Below are positions 8,720-19,795 of a stretch of 64,000 nucleotides of DNA, piece by piece. Position 1 is the first letter of the stretch, and each line of letters opens with the position of its first letter. Source of the stretch: Vibrio cidicii (GTDB taxonomy: Bacteria; Pseudomonadota; Gammaproteobacteria; Enterobacterales; Vibrionaceae). Made by a program: the position numbers and the translations under genes. A model generated the notes under the pieces. It was not told the DNA's origin. It did no database searches and saw only the letters and a program-made list of their open reading frames with translations. The stretch spans positions 1,302,001 through 1,366,000 of the forward strand of contig NZ_CP046804.1 in assembly GCF_009763805.1 (NCBI RefSeq). Reading direction: 5' to 3'.

Positions 8720-9069
8720 TGTTTAAGCTTCAATGACTTACGTTTTACCAAAAACAAGATTAACTCGGTTTTGACTGACAAACAAAAGCCAAGACCTGAA
8801 AAACTGAAACGACTCATAGATTTGAAAAACAGACTTTGAATTTCGGCAATTCAAGCCCCAAAACCTGTGATCAAAATATTGATTGAGTCAGCCGAACCAA
8901 CCTCGCGCTTACTCGAAAATCGACTGAGGCAATTCTCTGAATTTCCAGCGCCAAAGAATAGATGTCCAGAAAGCAGCGCCAGACGAAGCCAACTTGCCGA
9001 CAAACACAAAACCAACAAGCCGAGGGAGCAAAGAAAAACCATAAAACACTGATTTTTGGTGATTAAACA
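8720..9069 (-). repeat. Gene-less cassette body, family B copy 1
   Basis: Begins TGTTTAAGCTTCAATGACTT and ends GATTAAACA, again complementary ends. An open frame on the minus strand (residues like LCLSASWL and SGHLFFGAGNSE) is partly shared with copies at 42120 and 45478 but has no clear start or ribosome binding site. Confidence 0.85.
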
Positions 9070-9189
9070 TAACGCCCTGCTAAGGGGTGAGCAATGCACT
9101 ACTAAAGCTACCGCATACCAACTTAATCACAAAACCCACCGCATGCTGAAAATGCCACGCATTGCGAATCCCGCTTAAGCAGTTTGTTA
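9070..9189 (-). repeat. attC site, type 1
   Basis: Type 1 palindrome. Confidence 0.95.
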
Positions 9190-9538
9190 GCTTAAATTTC
9201 AGCACCTTAGATTGACCAAACCCAAGACTAACCCAATTTGGAAAAGCAACAAACCACCTGAGTTTTAAAGCCCGAAATGCCTCAAACTTTGTGACCTTTC
9301 ATGCGATTTGAAAAACCGAAAATTTTGACAAATCATTTTCGCAAAACTCAAAGCGAAAGCGACACTTCCAAAGCGACTTTGCGGCAAAATGGCTCACCTC
9401 GCGCAATCCCAAAACTCAATTGAGGCAACGGCTCAAAACTCGCGTTATCAAACAATGCTGATTTGCCGAGAAACCAGAAACGAATGGCCAAAGGAAGAAG
9501 GAAAAAACCGCAACCAATTGATTTTACGTGTTTTAAGC
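9190..9538 (-). repeat. Gene-less cassette body, family A copy 5
   Basis: Standard body. At 9477-9481 it reads CCAGAAACGAATGG where copies 8 and 9 read CCAGAACGAATGG, the same one-base difference seen at the genic frameshifts. Confidence 0.9.
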
Positions 9539-9661
9539 TAACGCCCGCCTAAGGGGCTGACAACGCATTACCACTAAACCCAAACACAACAACTGCAACC
9601 ACCGCGGCTCAATGGGACTCGAAACGCCGCGCGTTGACAGTCCCTCTTGAGGCGTTTGTTA
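9539..9661 (-). repeat. attC site, type 5 (VCR-like)
   Basis: VCR-like palindrome; belongs to the Cys-rich microprotein cassette. Confidence 0.96.
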
Positions 9662-9717
9662 ACTGGCCAGTGCTTATGATTTTCACTGCACTTTTAACCA
9701 CCACAAAGAAGATTACT

Positions 9718-9879
9718 CTACTCTTCGTTTGGTGTTTTCACATCTCGGGCTGGTTTTCTGAGCATGAAAAATCCGCAAGCTTCACGCGTTGCAGTCGTAG
9801 GTTGTTCCCAAGCACCACAAAGATCCTTGAGATTATTTTTAGCTCTTTCGAAATGACGGCATTGCCCACAACGAAACAT
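9718..9879 (-). CDS. Cys-rich microprotein, paralogue 1 (53 residues)
   Basis: A 53-codon gene starting MFRCGQCRHF and containing LKDLCGAWEQPTTATREACG. Cysteines at positions 4, 7, 21 and 35 form a C-x2-C ... C ... C pattern suitable for one zinc ion. The start at 9879 has an excellent AAAGGAG seven bases upstream. A second copy of the family is at 11979-12143. Conservation of 24 or so positions between two separate cassettes, with the same length and cysteine spacing, argues that it is a real protein. Function unknown; a small zinc ribbon is my inference. Confidence 0.8.
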   Translation of the reverse strand: MFRCGQCRHFERAKNNLKDLCGAWEQPTTATREACGFFMLRKPARDVKTPNEE

Positions 9880-9928
9880 TTGCAAACTCCTTTTGCTCAG
9901 ATGCTTTTGGCATTTCCATTTTGCCAGT

Positions 9929-10048
9929 TAACGCCCTGCTAAGGGGTGAGCAATGCATTACAAAAACTACCGCACACCGCCTGAATCACAAAACTCACCG
10001 CATGCTAAAAATGCCACGCATTGCGAATCCCTCTTAAGCAGTTTGTTA
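9929..10048 (-). repeat. attC site, type 1
   Basis: Type 1 palindrome. Confidence 0.95.
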
Positions 10049-10395
10049 GCTTAAATTTCAGCACCTTAGATTTACTAAGCCCGAGATTAACCTGATTTGG
10101 GAAGCCGGCAAACTGCCTAAATTTTAAAACCCGAATTGACTCAAACTTTGTGACTGTCCATTGACTTTGAAACCTGTAAATTTTGAGAATTCATTTTCTG
10201 AGAACTCAAAGCGAAAGCAAAATTTCCAAAGCGACCTTGCACCAAACTTACCAACCTCGCGCAGCCCCAAAACTCAATTGAGGCAACAGCTCAAAACTCG
10301 CGTTGGCAAACAATGCCGATTTGCCGAGAAACCTGAACGAACTGCCGAGGGAAGAAAAAACAGGCTGCAACCAATTGATTTTTATTGTTTTAAGC
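10049..10395 (-). repeat. Gene-less cassette body, family A copy 6
   Basis: Standard body; its last 90 bases are close to copies 17 and 21 (GAGGGAAGAAAAAACAGGC). Confidence 0.9.
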
Positions 10396-10516
10396 TAACG
10401 CCGCGTTAAGGGGTGAGTGCCGCCTAAACCTAGCTTCCGCAGACCACTTTCACCACCAAAACTCACTGCAAACCAAAAATGCCACGCGGCATGAATCCCA
10501 CTTTAACGCTTTGTTA
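10396..10516 (-). repeat. attC site, type 3
   Basis: Type 3 palindrome; right end supplies the stop codon of the gene at 10514. Confidence 0.95.
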
Positions 10517-10873
10517 TGCGCGTGCTTCAGACCAAACAGCAAATTCATTACCACTTGGCTCCACAAAATGAAAACGGCAACCTCCAGGAAATTCAAAAAT
10601 TGGACGGATGATTTCACCGCCATTTTTCACAACTTTATCCAATGTTGCTTCAATGTCTGAACTATAGAAAACTAAAAGTGCGCCACCACTTTCCGTCCGA
10701 CTAGAACGCTCAGACTTGAAAAAACCACCATCTAAACCTTCATTTGAAAAAGCTGCGTATTCAGACCCATAGTCAACAAATTCCCAGCCAAAAACCTTTG
10801 AAAAAAACGCTTTCGTTGACTCTAAGTCTTTCGCTGCAAACTCTACATAATTGAGCTTTTCATGCTGGTTCAT
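10514..10873 (-). CDS. Glyoxalase/VOC superfamily protein (YetH/27-kDa antigen type)
   Basis: A 119-residue VOC protein. It opens LNYVEFAAKDLESTKAFFSKVFGW, has GGFFKSE and GALLVFYSSDIEATLDKV in the middle, and ends GCRFHFVEPSGNEFAVWSE, the common C-terminal signature where the closing Glu is a metal ligand in active members. Glu-11 of VEFAA is a likely ligand in the first half. Substrate unknown. The start at 10873 has AGGAGTTAAC upstream. Ends GTTATGCGC/GCGCATAAC match. Confidence 0.88.
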   Translation of the reverse strand: MNQHEKLNYVEFAAKDLESTKAFFSKVFGWEFVDYGSEYAAFSNEGLDGGFFKSERSSRTESGGALLVFYSSDIEATLDKVVKNGGEIIRPIFEFPGGCRFHFVEPSGNEFAVWSEARA

Positions 10874-10905
10874 TGTTAACTCCTGTCATTTTTCCAATTA
10901 GCGCA

Positions 10906-11025
10906 TAACGCCCTGCTAAGGGGTGAGCAATGCACTACCAAAGCGACCGCACACCGCCTTAATCACGAAACTCACCGCATGCTGAAAATGCCACGCATTG
11001 CGAATCCCTCTTAAGCAGTTTGTTA
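10906..11025 (-). repeat. attC site, type 1
   Basis: Type 1 palindrome. Confidence 0.95.
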
Positions 11026-11372
11026 GCTTAAATTTCAGCACCTTAAGATTTACCAAAATCAAGGTTAAACCGATTTGGAAAACCAGCAAACCACTTGAGT
11101 GTTAAAACCCGAAATAACTCAAAATTTGTGGCCTTTCATGCGATTTGAAAACCTGAAAATTTTATAGATCATTTTCGGCAAATTCAAAGCAAACGCAAAC
11201 TTCCAAAGCGACTTTGCGCCAAACTTGCTGACCTCGCGCAATCCCAAAACTCAATTGAGGCAACTGCTCAAAACTCCCATTGCCAAACAATGCTGATTTG
11301 CCGAGGAACCTGAACGAATGGCCAAAGGAAGAAAAAAAAGACCACAACCAATTGATTTTTAATGTTTTAAGC
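11026..11372 (-). repeat. Gene-less cassette body, family A copy 7
   Basis: Nearly identical to copy 2 (630-975), differing mainly by one A in the AAAAAAAAG run near the right end. Confidence 0.9.
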
Positions 11373-11492
11373 TAACGCCCTGCTAAGGGGTGAGCAATGC
11401 ACTACAAAAGCTACCGCACACCAACTTAATCACAAAACTCACCGCATGCTGAAAATGCCACGCATTGCGAATCCCTCTTAAGCAGTTTGTTA
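11373..11492 (-). repeat. attC site, type 1
   Basis: Type 1 palindrome between two family A bodies. Confidence 0.95.
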
Positions 11493-11840
11493 GCTTAAAT
11501 TTCAACGCCTTAGATTTTCCAAACCTGAGATTAACCCGATTTAGGAAACCAGCAAACCACCTGCGTTTTAAAACCCGAAATGATTCAAACTTTGTGGCCG
11601 TTCATGCGATTTGAAAACCCGAAAATTTTGATAAATCACTTTCGAAAAACTCATAGCGAAAGCAAAACTTTCAAAGCGACTTTGCGCCAAACTTACTCAC
11701 CTCGAGCAATCCAAAAATCCAATTGAGGCAACGGCTCAAAACTTACGTTGGAAAACAATGCTGATTTGCCGAGAAACCAGAACGAATGGCTAAAGGAAGA
11801 AAGAACAGACCACAACCAATTGATTTTATTTGTTTTAAGC
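11493..11840 (-). repeat. Gene-less cassette body, family A copy 8
   Basis: Standard body; right half shared closely with copies 9 and 12 (AACAGACCACAACC). Confidence 0.9.
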
Positions 11841-11959
11841 TAACGCCCTGTTAAGTAGTGAGGCATGCACTACGAAAGCTTCCGCAACACTACGTCATCA
11901 CTAAAACCTACGCAAACCAAAAATGCCACGCATGCCGAATCTGCTTGAACAGTTTGTTA
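11841..11959 (-). repeat. attC site, type 2
   Basis: Type 2 palindrome; belongs to the second Cys-rich microprotein. Confidence 0.95.
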
Positions 11960-11978
11960 TGCCCGTGCCTTTTGTTTG

Positions 11979-12143
11979 CTACGATTTTGAATCCTGCTTG
12001 CCTTGGAAAAAGCTCAGATTTTTGGGGATATAAAACTGACAAGCCTGCCTATCTGCTGTAGTTGGCTGTTCCCAAGCTCCGCATAAATCCTTGTCATTCT
12101 CTTTTGTTCGAGTGAATTGCTTACATTTCCCGCAACGTTCCAT
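11979..12143 (-). CDS. Cys-rich microprotein, paralogue 2 (54 residues)
   Basis: A 54-codon gene starting MERCGKCKQF and containing DKDLCGAWEQPTTADRQAC. Cys-4, -7, -21 and -35 align exactly with the protein at 9718-9879. The block DLCGAWEQPTTA is identical in both, while the tails differ. The ribosome binding site is weak (GGAAC farther upstream). Its cassette carries a different attC type (2, against 5), so the two copies have had separate histories in the array. Function unknown. Confidence 0.78.
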   Translation of the reverse strand: MERCGKCKQFTRTKENDKDLCGAWEQPTTADRQACQFYIPKNLSFFQGKQDSKS

Positions 12144-12265
12144 TGAAGCCAGTTCCAAGTTATTTCAATTTAAACTCGACAATAACGTTGTTAGAAACCT
12201 TACAATTTGATTAAGCCCAAATTTAACGAAAATTGTTAATTATTGAGTAAATTACGACAAGGGCA

Positions 12266-12385
12266 TAACGCCCTGCTAAGGGGTGAGCAATGCACTACTA
12301 AAGCGACCGCACGCCGCCTTAATCATAAAACCCACCGCATGCTGAAAATGCCACGCATTGCGAATCCCGCTTAAGCAGTTTGTTA
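12266..12385 (-). repeat. attC site, type 1
   Basis: Type 1 palindrome. Confidence 0.95.
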
Positions 12386-12732
12386 GCTTAAATTTCAGCA
12401 CCTTAGATTAACAAAAGCTGAGATTAACCCGATTTGGGAAACCAACAAACCGCTTGAGTTTTAAAACCCGAATTGATTCAAACTTTGTGGCCTTTCATGC
12501 GATTTGAATACCCGAAAATTTTGATAAATCACTTTCGGAAAACTCAAAGCGAAAGCAAAACTTCCAAAGCGACTTTGCGCCAAACTTACTCACCTCGAGC
12601 AATCCAAAAATCCAATTGAGGCAACGGCTCAAACTTACGTTGGAAAACAATGCTGATTTGCCGAGAAACCAGAACGAATGGCCAAAGGAAGAAAGAACAG
12701 ACCACAACCAATTGATTTTATTTGTTTTAAGC
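12386..12732 (-). repeat. Gene-less cassette body, family A copy 9
   Basis: Standard body; a 70-codon minus-strand frame (12495-12707) is not shared in phase by most copies. Confidence 0.9.
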
Positions 12733-12853
12733 TAACGCCGCGTTAAGGGGTGAATGCCGCATAAACCAAGCTTCCGCAGACCACTTTCACCACCAAAACT
12801 CACCGCATACTAAAAATGCCACGCGGCATGAATCCCTCTTAAACGCTTTGTTA
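12733..12853 (-). repeat. attC site, type 3
   Basis: Last intact attC of the left array; belongs to the methyltransferase fragment. Confidence 0.95.
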
Positions 12854-13167
12854 TGTACGTTTTACGGCAATCACTGAAAAAATATGCCAATGCTTAGGAT
12901 ATCCAATCCTTGTTGCACCAGGCTCATCACGCTCATTGAAACTGACTATTTCAAACTCTTTAAACAAGAGCTCAACTTGTTTTTTACTCAACGGCGCCGT
13001 AGGTAAACGATAATTCGTTGCCCAACTATCTCTAGGCCCCATAAAATCGCCGACGAAGACACCACCAACCGCAATAGAAGAGGCAATTTTACTCCATGTA
13101 TTTTTAAACTCTAGCGGGTCAGCAAAGAACAAACTTGAGTTTGCTATCACTATACCAGCAGAAGGAT
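12851..13167 (-). pseudogene. Class I SAM methyltransferase, 3' part only
   Basis: About 105 C-terminal residues of a methyltransferase: NPSAGIVIANSSLFFADPLE resembles motif IV and following helix, GGVFVGDFMGPRDSW resembles motif V/VI of tellurite-resistance/UbiE-type enzymes, and the protein ends HWHIFSVIAVKRT. The N-terminal SAM-binding glycine motif is missing because the IS3-family element at 13168 replaces it. The rest of the gene is not adjacent to any other IS copy in the window, so it has been lost or moved. Confidence 0.75.
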
Positions 13168-13175
13168 TGTAGTGG

Positions 13176-14356
<1,181 letters not shown>

Positions 14357-14429
14357 AAAGTCACCTATTTGTCTCTGAGATGTATTTTAACATCTCTATT
14401 TAGGTGGCCAAATTTACTGTACCACTACA

Positions 14430-14771
14430 ATTGGCCTTTACGATTGATGAAATATTTGAGAGCGATCCACCGCTTCCCTTTGGTAGGGTGGCGTCTCACA
14501 GCCCAACGCCAGAGCATCTGGAATAGTCTGCTGTGAACATAGTTGAAAGTTTGTTTGGCTACACAATGGCGATAATAGTTCGCCCAACCTCTCAGCTTAG
14601 GGTTGATCATTTTGATGAGGTTATTAACTGGTATGGTTTCATGTTTCTTAATAAGTTCACGCATGTTGCTTAAAAATAGTAGAACATTGGATTTACTCGG
14701 CTTGATGAGTAGTTTTCCGTTGTACTTTCTAAGATTAAAGCCAAGAAAGTCAAACCCATTATCAATGTAAG
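14430..14771 (-). pseudogene. ltrA: Group II intron reverse transcriptase, maturase (X) domain fragment
   Basis: The 342 bp between IS copies 1 and 2 encode YIDNGFDFLGFNLRKYNGK, INPKLRGWANYYRHCVAKQT and LWRWAVRRHPTKGKRW, the maturase-specific domain of group II intron proteins. The reading frame continues exactly from the RT part at 16034 if IS copy 2 is removed. The 3' end of the gene, with any HNH domain and intron domains V-VI, is missing because IS copy 1 cuts it at 14429. Confidence 0.9.
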
Positions 14772-14844
14772 TGTAGTGGTACAGTAAATTTGGCCACCTA
14801 AATAGAGATGTTAAAATACATCTCAGAGACAAATAGGTGACTTT

Positions 14845-16025
<1,181 letters not shown>

Positions 16026-16033
16026 CCACTACA

Positions 16034-16961
16034 AAGTGACCTGCGTTTTCTCTTCAGATAGTGTTAAGCCCCTCTCTTTCAAAAATTTAGCAATAAGCGG
16101 TTTGATTTCATTCATCAAAACTTCCTTTGAAGCCCCAGTGACAATGAAGTCATCTGCGTATCCAATAAAGTTGACTCTACATCCCTTCTTACGAGCAGTG
16201 GATTTGATGATTTGTTCAAGCCCTGCAAGTGTTAGTAACATCAAGGTCGGAGATATAATCCCGCCTTGAGGTGGGCCTTCATCAGTTCTATAAAACAGAC
16301 CTCTATCCATGAAACCAGAGTTTAGCCATTGCTCTAACATTCGCTCATCTACTGGAACATTCTCTTTGAGCCATTGGTGGCCTATTTTGTCAAAACAGGC
16401 TTTGATGTCCCCCTCAAGGACCCATTGATTAGACTTTTTGTGGCTCAAACATATGAAGCATTGGGCGATGGCATCTGCCGTGCTTCTGTTTGGGCGAAAG
16501 CCATAGCTGTTTGGGTCAGCGAGAGTTTCAGATATCGGTTCCAATGCTAGAAGGTGAAGAGCTTGTTGCGCTCTGTCAATCATGCAAGGAATACCAAGGG
16601 GTCTGAGTTTGCCGTTTTTCTTGGGAATATAGATACGCCTGAGCGGATTAGCTTTGTACGCCTTTCTGCTCAACAGATTAACTGCTTTCATACGGCGTGC
16701 ATCTGTGTTCCAGATGACACCATCTATTCCAGGCGTTTTACTGCCTTTATTTTGTGACACGCGCTTAACAGCAAGAAGTTTTGCTGAGCGAGAATGAGTT
16801 AGTATCCATTGCAAGGCTTTCACTTTGCCGTGTTTACCTTCTCTAGTTGCCTTTGCAATACGCATTTGAAGCTTCAATACACGTGTTTCAACGGCGCTCC
16901 AATTAATGGATTGCCATTGGAATGTGTCAGGAGAGGCACTAATTTCATTTGAAATCATCAT
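16034..16961 (-). pseudogene. ltrA: Group II intron reverse transcriptase, N-terminal and palm part
   Basis: About 310 residues of an intron-encoded RT: RT0-RT1 KGSKTPGIDGVIW, RT2 IPKKNGKLRPLGIP, RT3 SYGFRPNRSTADAI, RT4 GDIKACFDKI, QGGIISPTL and the catalytic YADD box in NFIGYADDFIVTG. I start at 16961, where AGGTG lies eight bases upstream. The gene is split by IS copy 2 after the codons for EKTQVT, so it is inactive unless the IS excises; the far 3' end is lost anyway. The chloroplast-like/bacterial class is suggested by the N-terminal TREGKHGKVKALQWILTHS segment. Confidence 0.93.
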
Positions 16962-17535
16962 TTGCATTTCACCTTGAATGAAGTTCTTCAGACTCTTTTG
17001 CAATGGGAGACCAATCGGAAGTCAGCTCACTTTCGTGCCAGACATTTGCCTGTATCTGCATCATTACAATGCAGCTTTCGCTTTCTCCAAACTCCTATAC
17101 CTACACCGCTATCGGCCGCGGAGGCTTTCCCAGTGGGAGCGATATAGGCTTACCATGTTCCGTATGTCCCACAATGTCAGGTTAGACGCCTGCTTTAGTG
17201 CGGGGAGCATAATGATCACGAAAGGGTAATCGGGCAATTCCTTTCCTGCTTCCGTGCCTTTTTGGCCACAGCGTATTAACCACTTCCGCTGCTTCCACAG
17301 TAACGCACCTTGCACAGATTCACTTGTGTTCGTCATACTGACTACCTAGCACTCACCCGATTTATGTGGTTATCAGGAGGATCGTCCTCTCACGATTTCA
17401 ATCCCGATTGGCAAATGCCAACCTTCGTTACATTGTCAGAGTCGCTACTTTATTCAGACTCGTAGGTTCATCCGGTGATACAGACGGTTCACTCATTGAG
17501 CGGTGAACAGCGCTTCATACGACTTCATGTCGCAC
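16962..17535 (-). ncRNA. Group II intron 5' RNA portion (inner intron)
   Basis: The minus strand at 17535 begins GTGCGACATGAAGTCGTATG, a typical group II 5' end (GUGYG). About 575 bases from there to the RT start is the usual size for domains I to IV. Domain V cannot be found because the 3' part of the intron is gone. Confidence 0.8.
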
Positions 17536-17716
17536 ACCCAATTTGTGGTTATCAGGAGGAACGTCCTCTCACGATTCCATTCCCACTCAGCCTAACGGCT
17601 GAGTTTCGTTACATTGTCGGATCCGCTGCTTTATTCCGGATCCTAGGGTCATCTGGTGATACAGATGGTTCACTCTTATCGTGGTGAAAAACGCTTCATA
17701 CGACTTCAGGTCGCAC
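17536..17716 (-). ncRNA. Second, truncated group II intron 5' end (outer intron)
   Basis: A further GTGCGACCTGAAGTCGTATG at 17716 starts a diverged copy of the first 181 bases of the same intron type, ending exactly where the inner intron begins. Both share the ACAATGTAACGAA and CGTGAGAGGACG segments. Hence one intron end sits tandemly upstream of another. Confidence 0.8.
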
Positions 17717-17976
17717 GGACAGAATTGAGTTTCGTAAAATAGGATATTAGCAATCAATGAATAACTATAAGTATGGTGAGCAGGTCAATGGAAAGTTGGA
17801 CTGCCACCGCTCTCCTAGGCAAATTTCGCCTATGCTCTTGCCTACTTTTTGGTGGAGACAAGACCATAAAACGGAGTGTCAGCTTATTTGAATGTGTGAT
17901 TTATAACGGGGTTACTCATAGATAAAACTTAGGTGGTGCTACTAATACACCATACACTACAAGTGCCCATTCGGCC
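17717..17976. other. Unassigned spacer
   Basis: 260 bases between the intron 5' end and the IS10-like remnant. No open frame of note and no recognised repeat; presumably the old insertion locus of the intron. Confidence 0.5.
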
Positions 17977-18369
17977 CTGAGGAATCCCCTAATGATTTTG
18001 AAAAAAATCATTAAGTTAAGGTAGATACACATCTTGTCATAAAAAGTCCTGCCTACGGTCTGGGCCTGCGTCAAAGCCGAACGAGCAGCTCAGAGCGTTT
18101 TGATATCATGCTGCTAATCGCCCTAATGCTTCAACTAACATTTTGGCTTACGGGCGTTCATGTTCAGAAACAAGGTTGGGACAAGCACTTCCAAGCTAAC
18201 ACAGTCAGAAATCGAAACGTACTCTCAACAGTTCGCTTAGGCATGGAAGTTTTGCGGCATTCTGGCTACACAATAACAAGGGAAGACTTACTCGTAGCTG
18301 CAACCCTGCTTGCTCAAAATCTATTCAAACATGGTTACGCTTTGGGGAAATTATGAGGGGATCCCTCAG
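17977..18369 (+). mobile_element. Internally deleted IS10-like element (393 bp)
   Basis: Left end CTGAGGAATCCCCTAATG and the following ATCATTAAGTTAAGGTAG match the IS10 outside end; right end AATTATGAGGGGATCCCTCA matches the inside end. Most of the 1.3 kb transposase gene is missing, with the outside end joined to the C-terminal codons. The 9-bp flanks (CATTCGGCC and CACTTGGTA) do not match, so there is no target duplication. Confidence 0.88.
18030..18356 (+). pseudogene. IS10-type (IS4 family) transposase, C-terminal remnant
   Basis: Open frame reading KSPAYGLGLRQSRTSSSERF, then LLIALMLQLTFWLTGVHVQK and ending LAQNLFKHGYALGKL, the C-terminus of the IS10/ISVsa5 transposase. The N-terminal two thirds with most catalytic residues is deleted. 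Confidence 0.9.
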
Positions 18370-18553
18370 CACTTGGTAACAGATGTCGTCTACTCCACAA
18401 AGGCCGAAGGTGATTTAAGCAACTGCGAAGGATTCCTTCCTAGTTGCCAGCACGGAATAAGGGCAGTTCGAGTTATCTTTTTAATTTAGTAAAATATGAA
18501 TTAACTTCTATGGAAGCGGAACCGAGTCACTGTTACGAAGTCCGCTTAAAGAG

Positions 18554-18750
18554 TGGCAACAGCGACCGCTCAACACGCTCTATCCCTTTGTTTAGCTTGA
18601 CGCTATCCACTATAAAATCAAGGAAAACGGACGCTACATAAGCAAAACTATTCACGCCATCCTAGTACTGAAAGTCGACGGAAAGAAGGAACTGCTTGAT
18701 CTCTACCTATCTGAATCTCAAGTGGGAACTATTGGCTGTCTGTATGATCT
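18554..18750 (+). pseudogene. IS256-family transposase remnant
   Basis: One frame reads WQQRPLNTLYPFV-stop-LDAIHYKIKENGRYISK, then HAILVLKVDGKKELLDLYLS, the region around the first catalytic Asp of IS256-type transposases. It has an internal TAG and drifts out of frame after SESQ. The remainder of 18370-18984 shows only a long inverted repeat (ACTCGGTAA at 18820, TTACCGAGT at 18875) and nothing else I recognise. Confidence 0.85.
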
Positions 18751-18984
18751 TCATCCTTATGCATCTTTTTGGTCATATGACGTCGCTCGGCGCTGTCAGG
18801 CAATGTTAGAATCATGCGTACTCGGTAACGGTTGCGAGTTTGTATGTTTGGCGACTGTTCAGATTGCTCAAACATTACCGAGTTCCTTTTTGTTTCTACG
18901 CACCAGTGGATTACATTTAGAGGCAGCTATTTAGCTGGGGCTAATTCATGATAGAATAAGTGCCTTAAGTCAGGAATCAACTTT

Positions 18985-19765
18985 ATGTTTGTGTTATCAA
19001 AAGGATCGATATCTTTAAAAAGCTTAGATCGACTCTCATCGTATGTCGTGATCAGTTCACTGCTGATATTTTTTACGCAGCACCTGTACGAAAACCACGT
19101 ATTTCAGTACATCGATATTTGTGTTTTGATCTATTTTTCGCTGGAATTCTTCTTGAAAGTACACGTGCTGTCGTGGAAAAAATACTTTCAGTCCCCATCC
19201 TGCCAGTTTGACTTCTTTTTGCTGGTTGTCAGCCTAGTTGCCATACCCATAGCCAATATCGATAGTGTGATCTATTTACGAGTGTTCAGGTTAATATCGG
19301 TTATCCGCGTATTCAAGATCGTTCCGAACGGTTCTAAAGTTCTGAGTGGATTAGCCCGGGCGATCAAAAGCTCCAAAGCGGTGTTGATCCTACTTTTCTG
19401 CCTGTTGTGCTTCTTTTCACTGATTGGATTTATCCTGTTTTCCACCAGCGTTCCCGACTATTTTAGTACTCCATTGACATCACTCAACACTGTCTTTGAG
19501 ATATTTACCATTGAGAAACTGGGGGGCATTGCCGGACTCTATCGATAAAACCAGCCAACCCCTGCTGCACGCCAGCGTCAATGCCTTTACCATCATCGTC
19601 CTGGTCAGCGGCGGCTTTATTGCGGTTTCTTTAGCGAATGCAGTGTTCGTTGATGAACTGGTCAGTGACAACAATGATGACCTCAAGCGGGAGGTGCTTG
19701 AGCTAAGGCGAGAAAATCGTGAAATTAAACAGCTACTTACCGAGATAAAACACAAGATTGAATAA
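18985..19765 (+). CDS. Voltage-gated-type ion channel, one pore-loop module; frame broken at 19515
   Basis: Six-transmembrane channel of the voltage-gated cation channel superfamily. Visible: S1 YVVISSLLIFFTQHLY, S2 IDICVLIYFSLEFFLK, S3 FDFFLLVVSLVAI, S4 YLRVFRLISVIRVFKIVP with repeated Arg every third residue, S5 AVLILLFCLLCFFSLIGFI, pore helix LTSLNTVFEIFTIE, S6 AFTIIVLVSGGFIAVSLANA and a C-terminal coiled coil rich in Glu/Lys that may form the tetramer stalk. The frame shifts at GAGAAACTGG (19513); reading GAGAACTGG gives filter TIENW, comparable with TLESW of bacterial sodium channels, and a 259-residue protein. It converges on the operon at 19796-25217. Either a recent pseudogene or a sequencing error. 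Confidence 0.87.
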
Positions 19766-19767
19766 GA

Positions 19768-19790
19768 AACGCCTCTGATTCAGAGGCGTT
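19768..19790. terminator. Bidirectional terminator between channel gene and operon
   Basis: Perfect stem AACGCCTCTG/CAGAGGCGTT with a 3-base loop, two bases after the channel stop and five before the operon's last stop, so it can end transcription from both sides. Confidence 0.8.
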
Positions 19791-19795
19791 GTGGG

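Noticed and set aside
18820-18883. ACTCGGTAA/TTACCGAGT inverted repeat as a terminator before the channel gene
   Set aside because: Loop of 46 bases is too long for confidence; noted only in the IS256 remnant entry.
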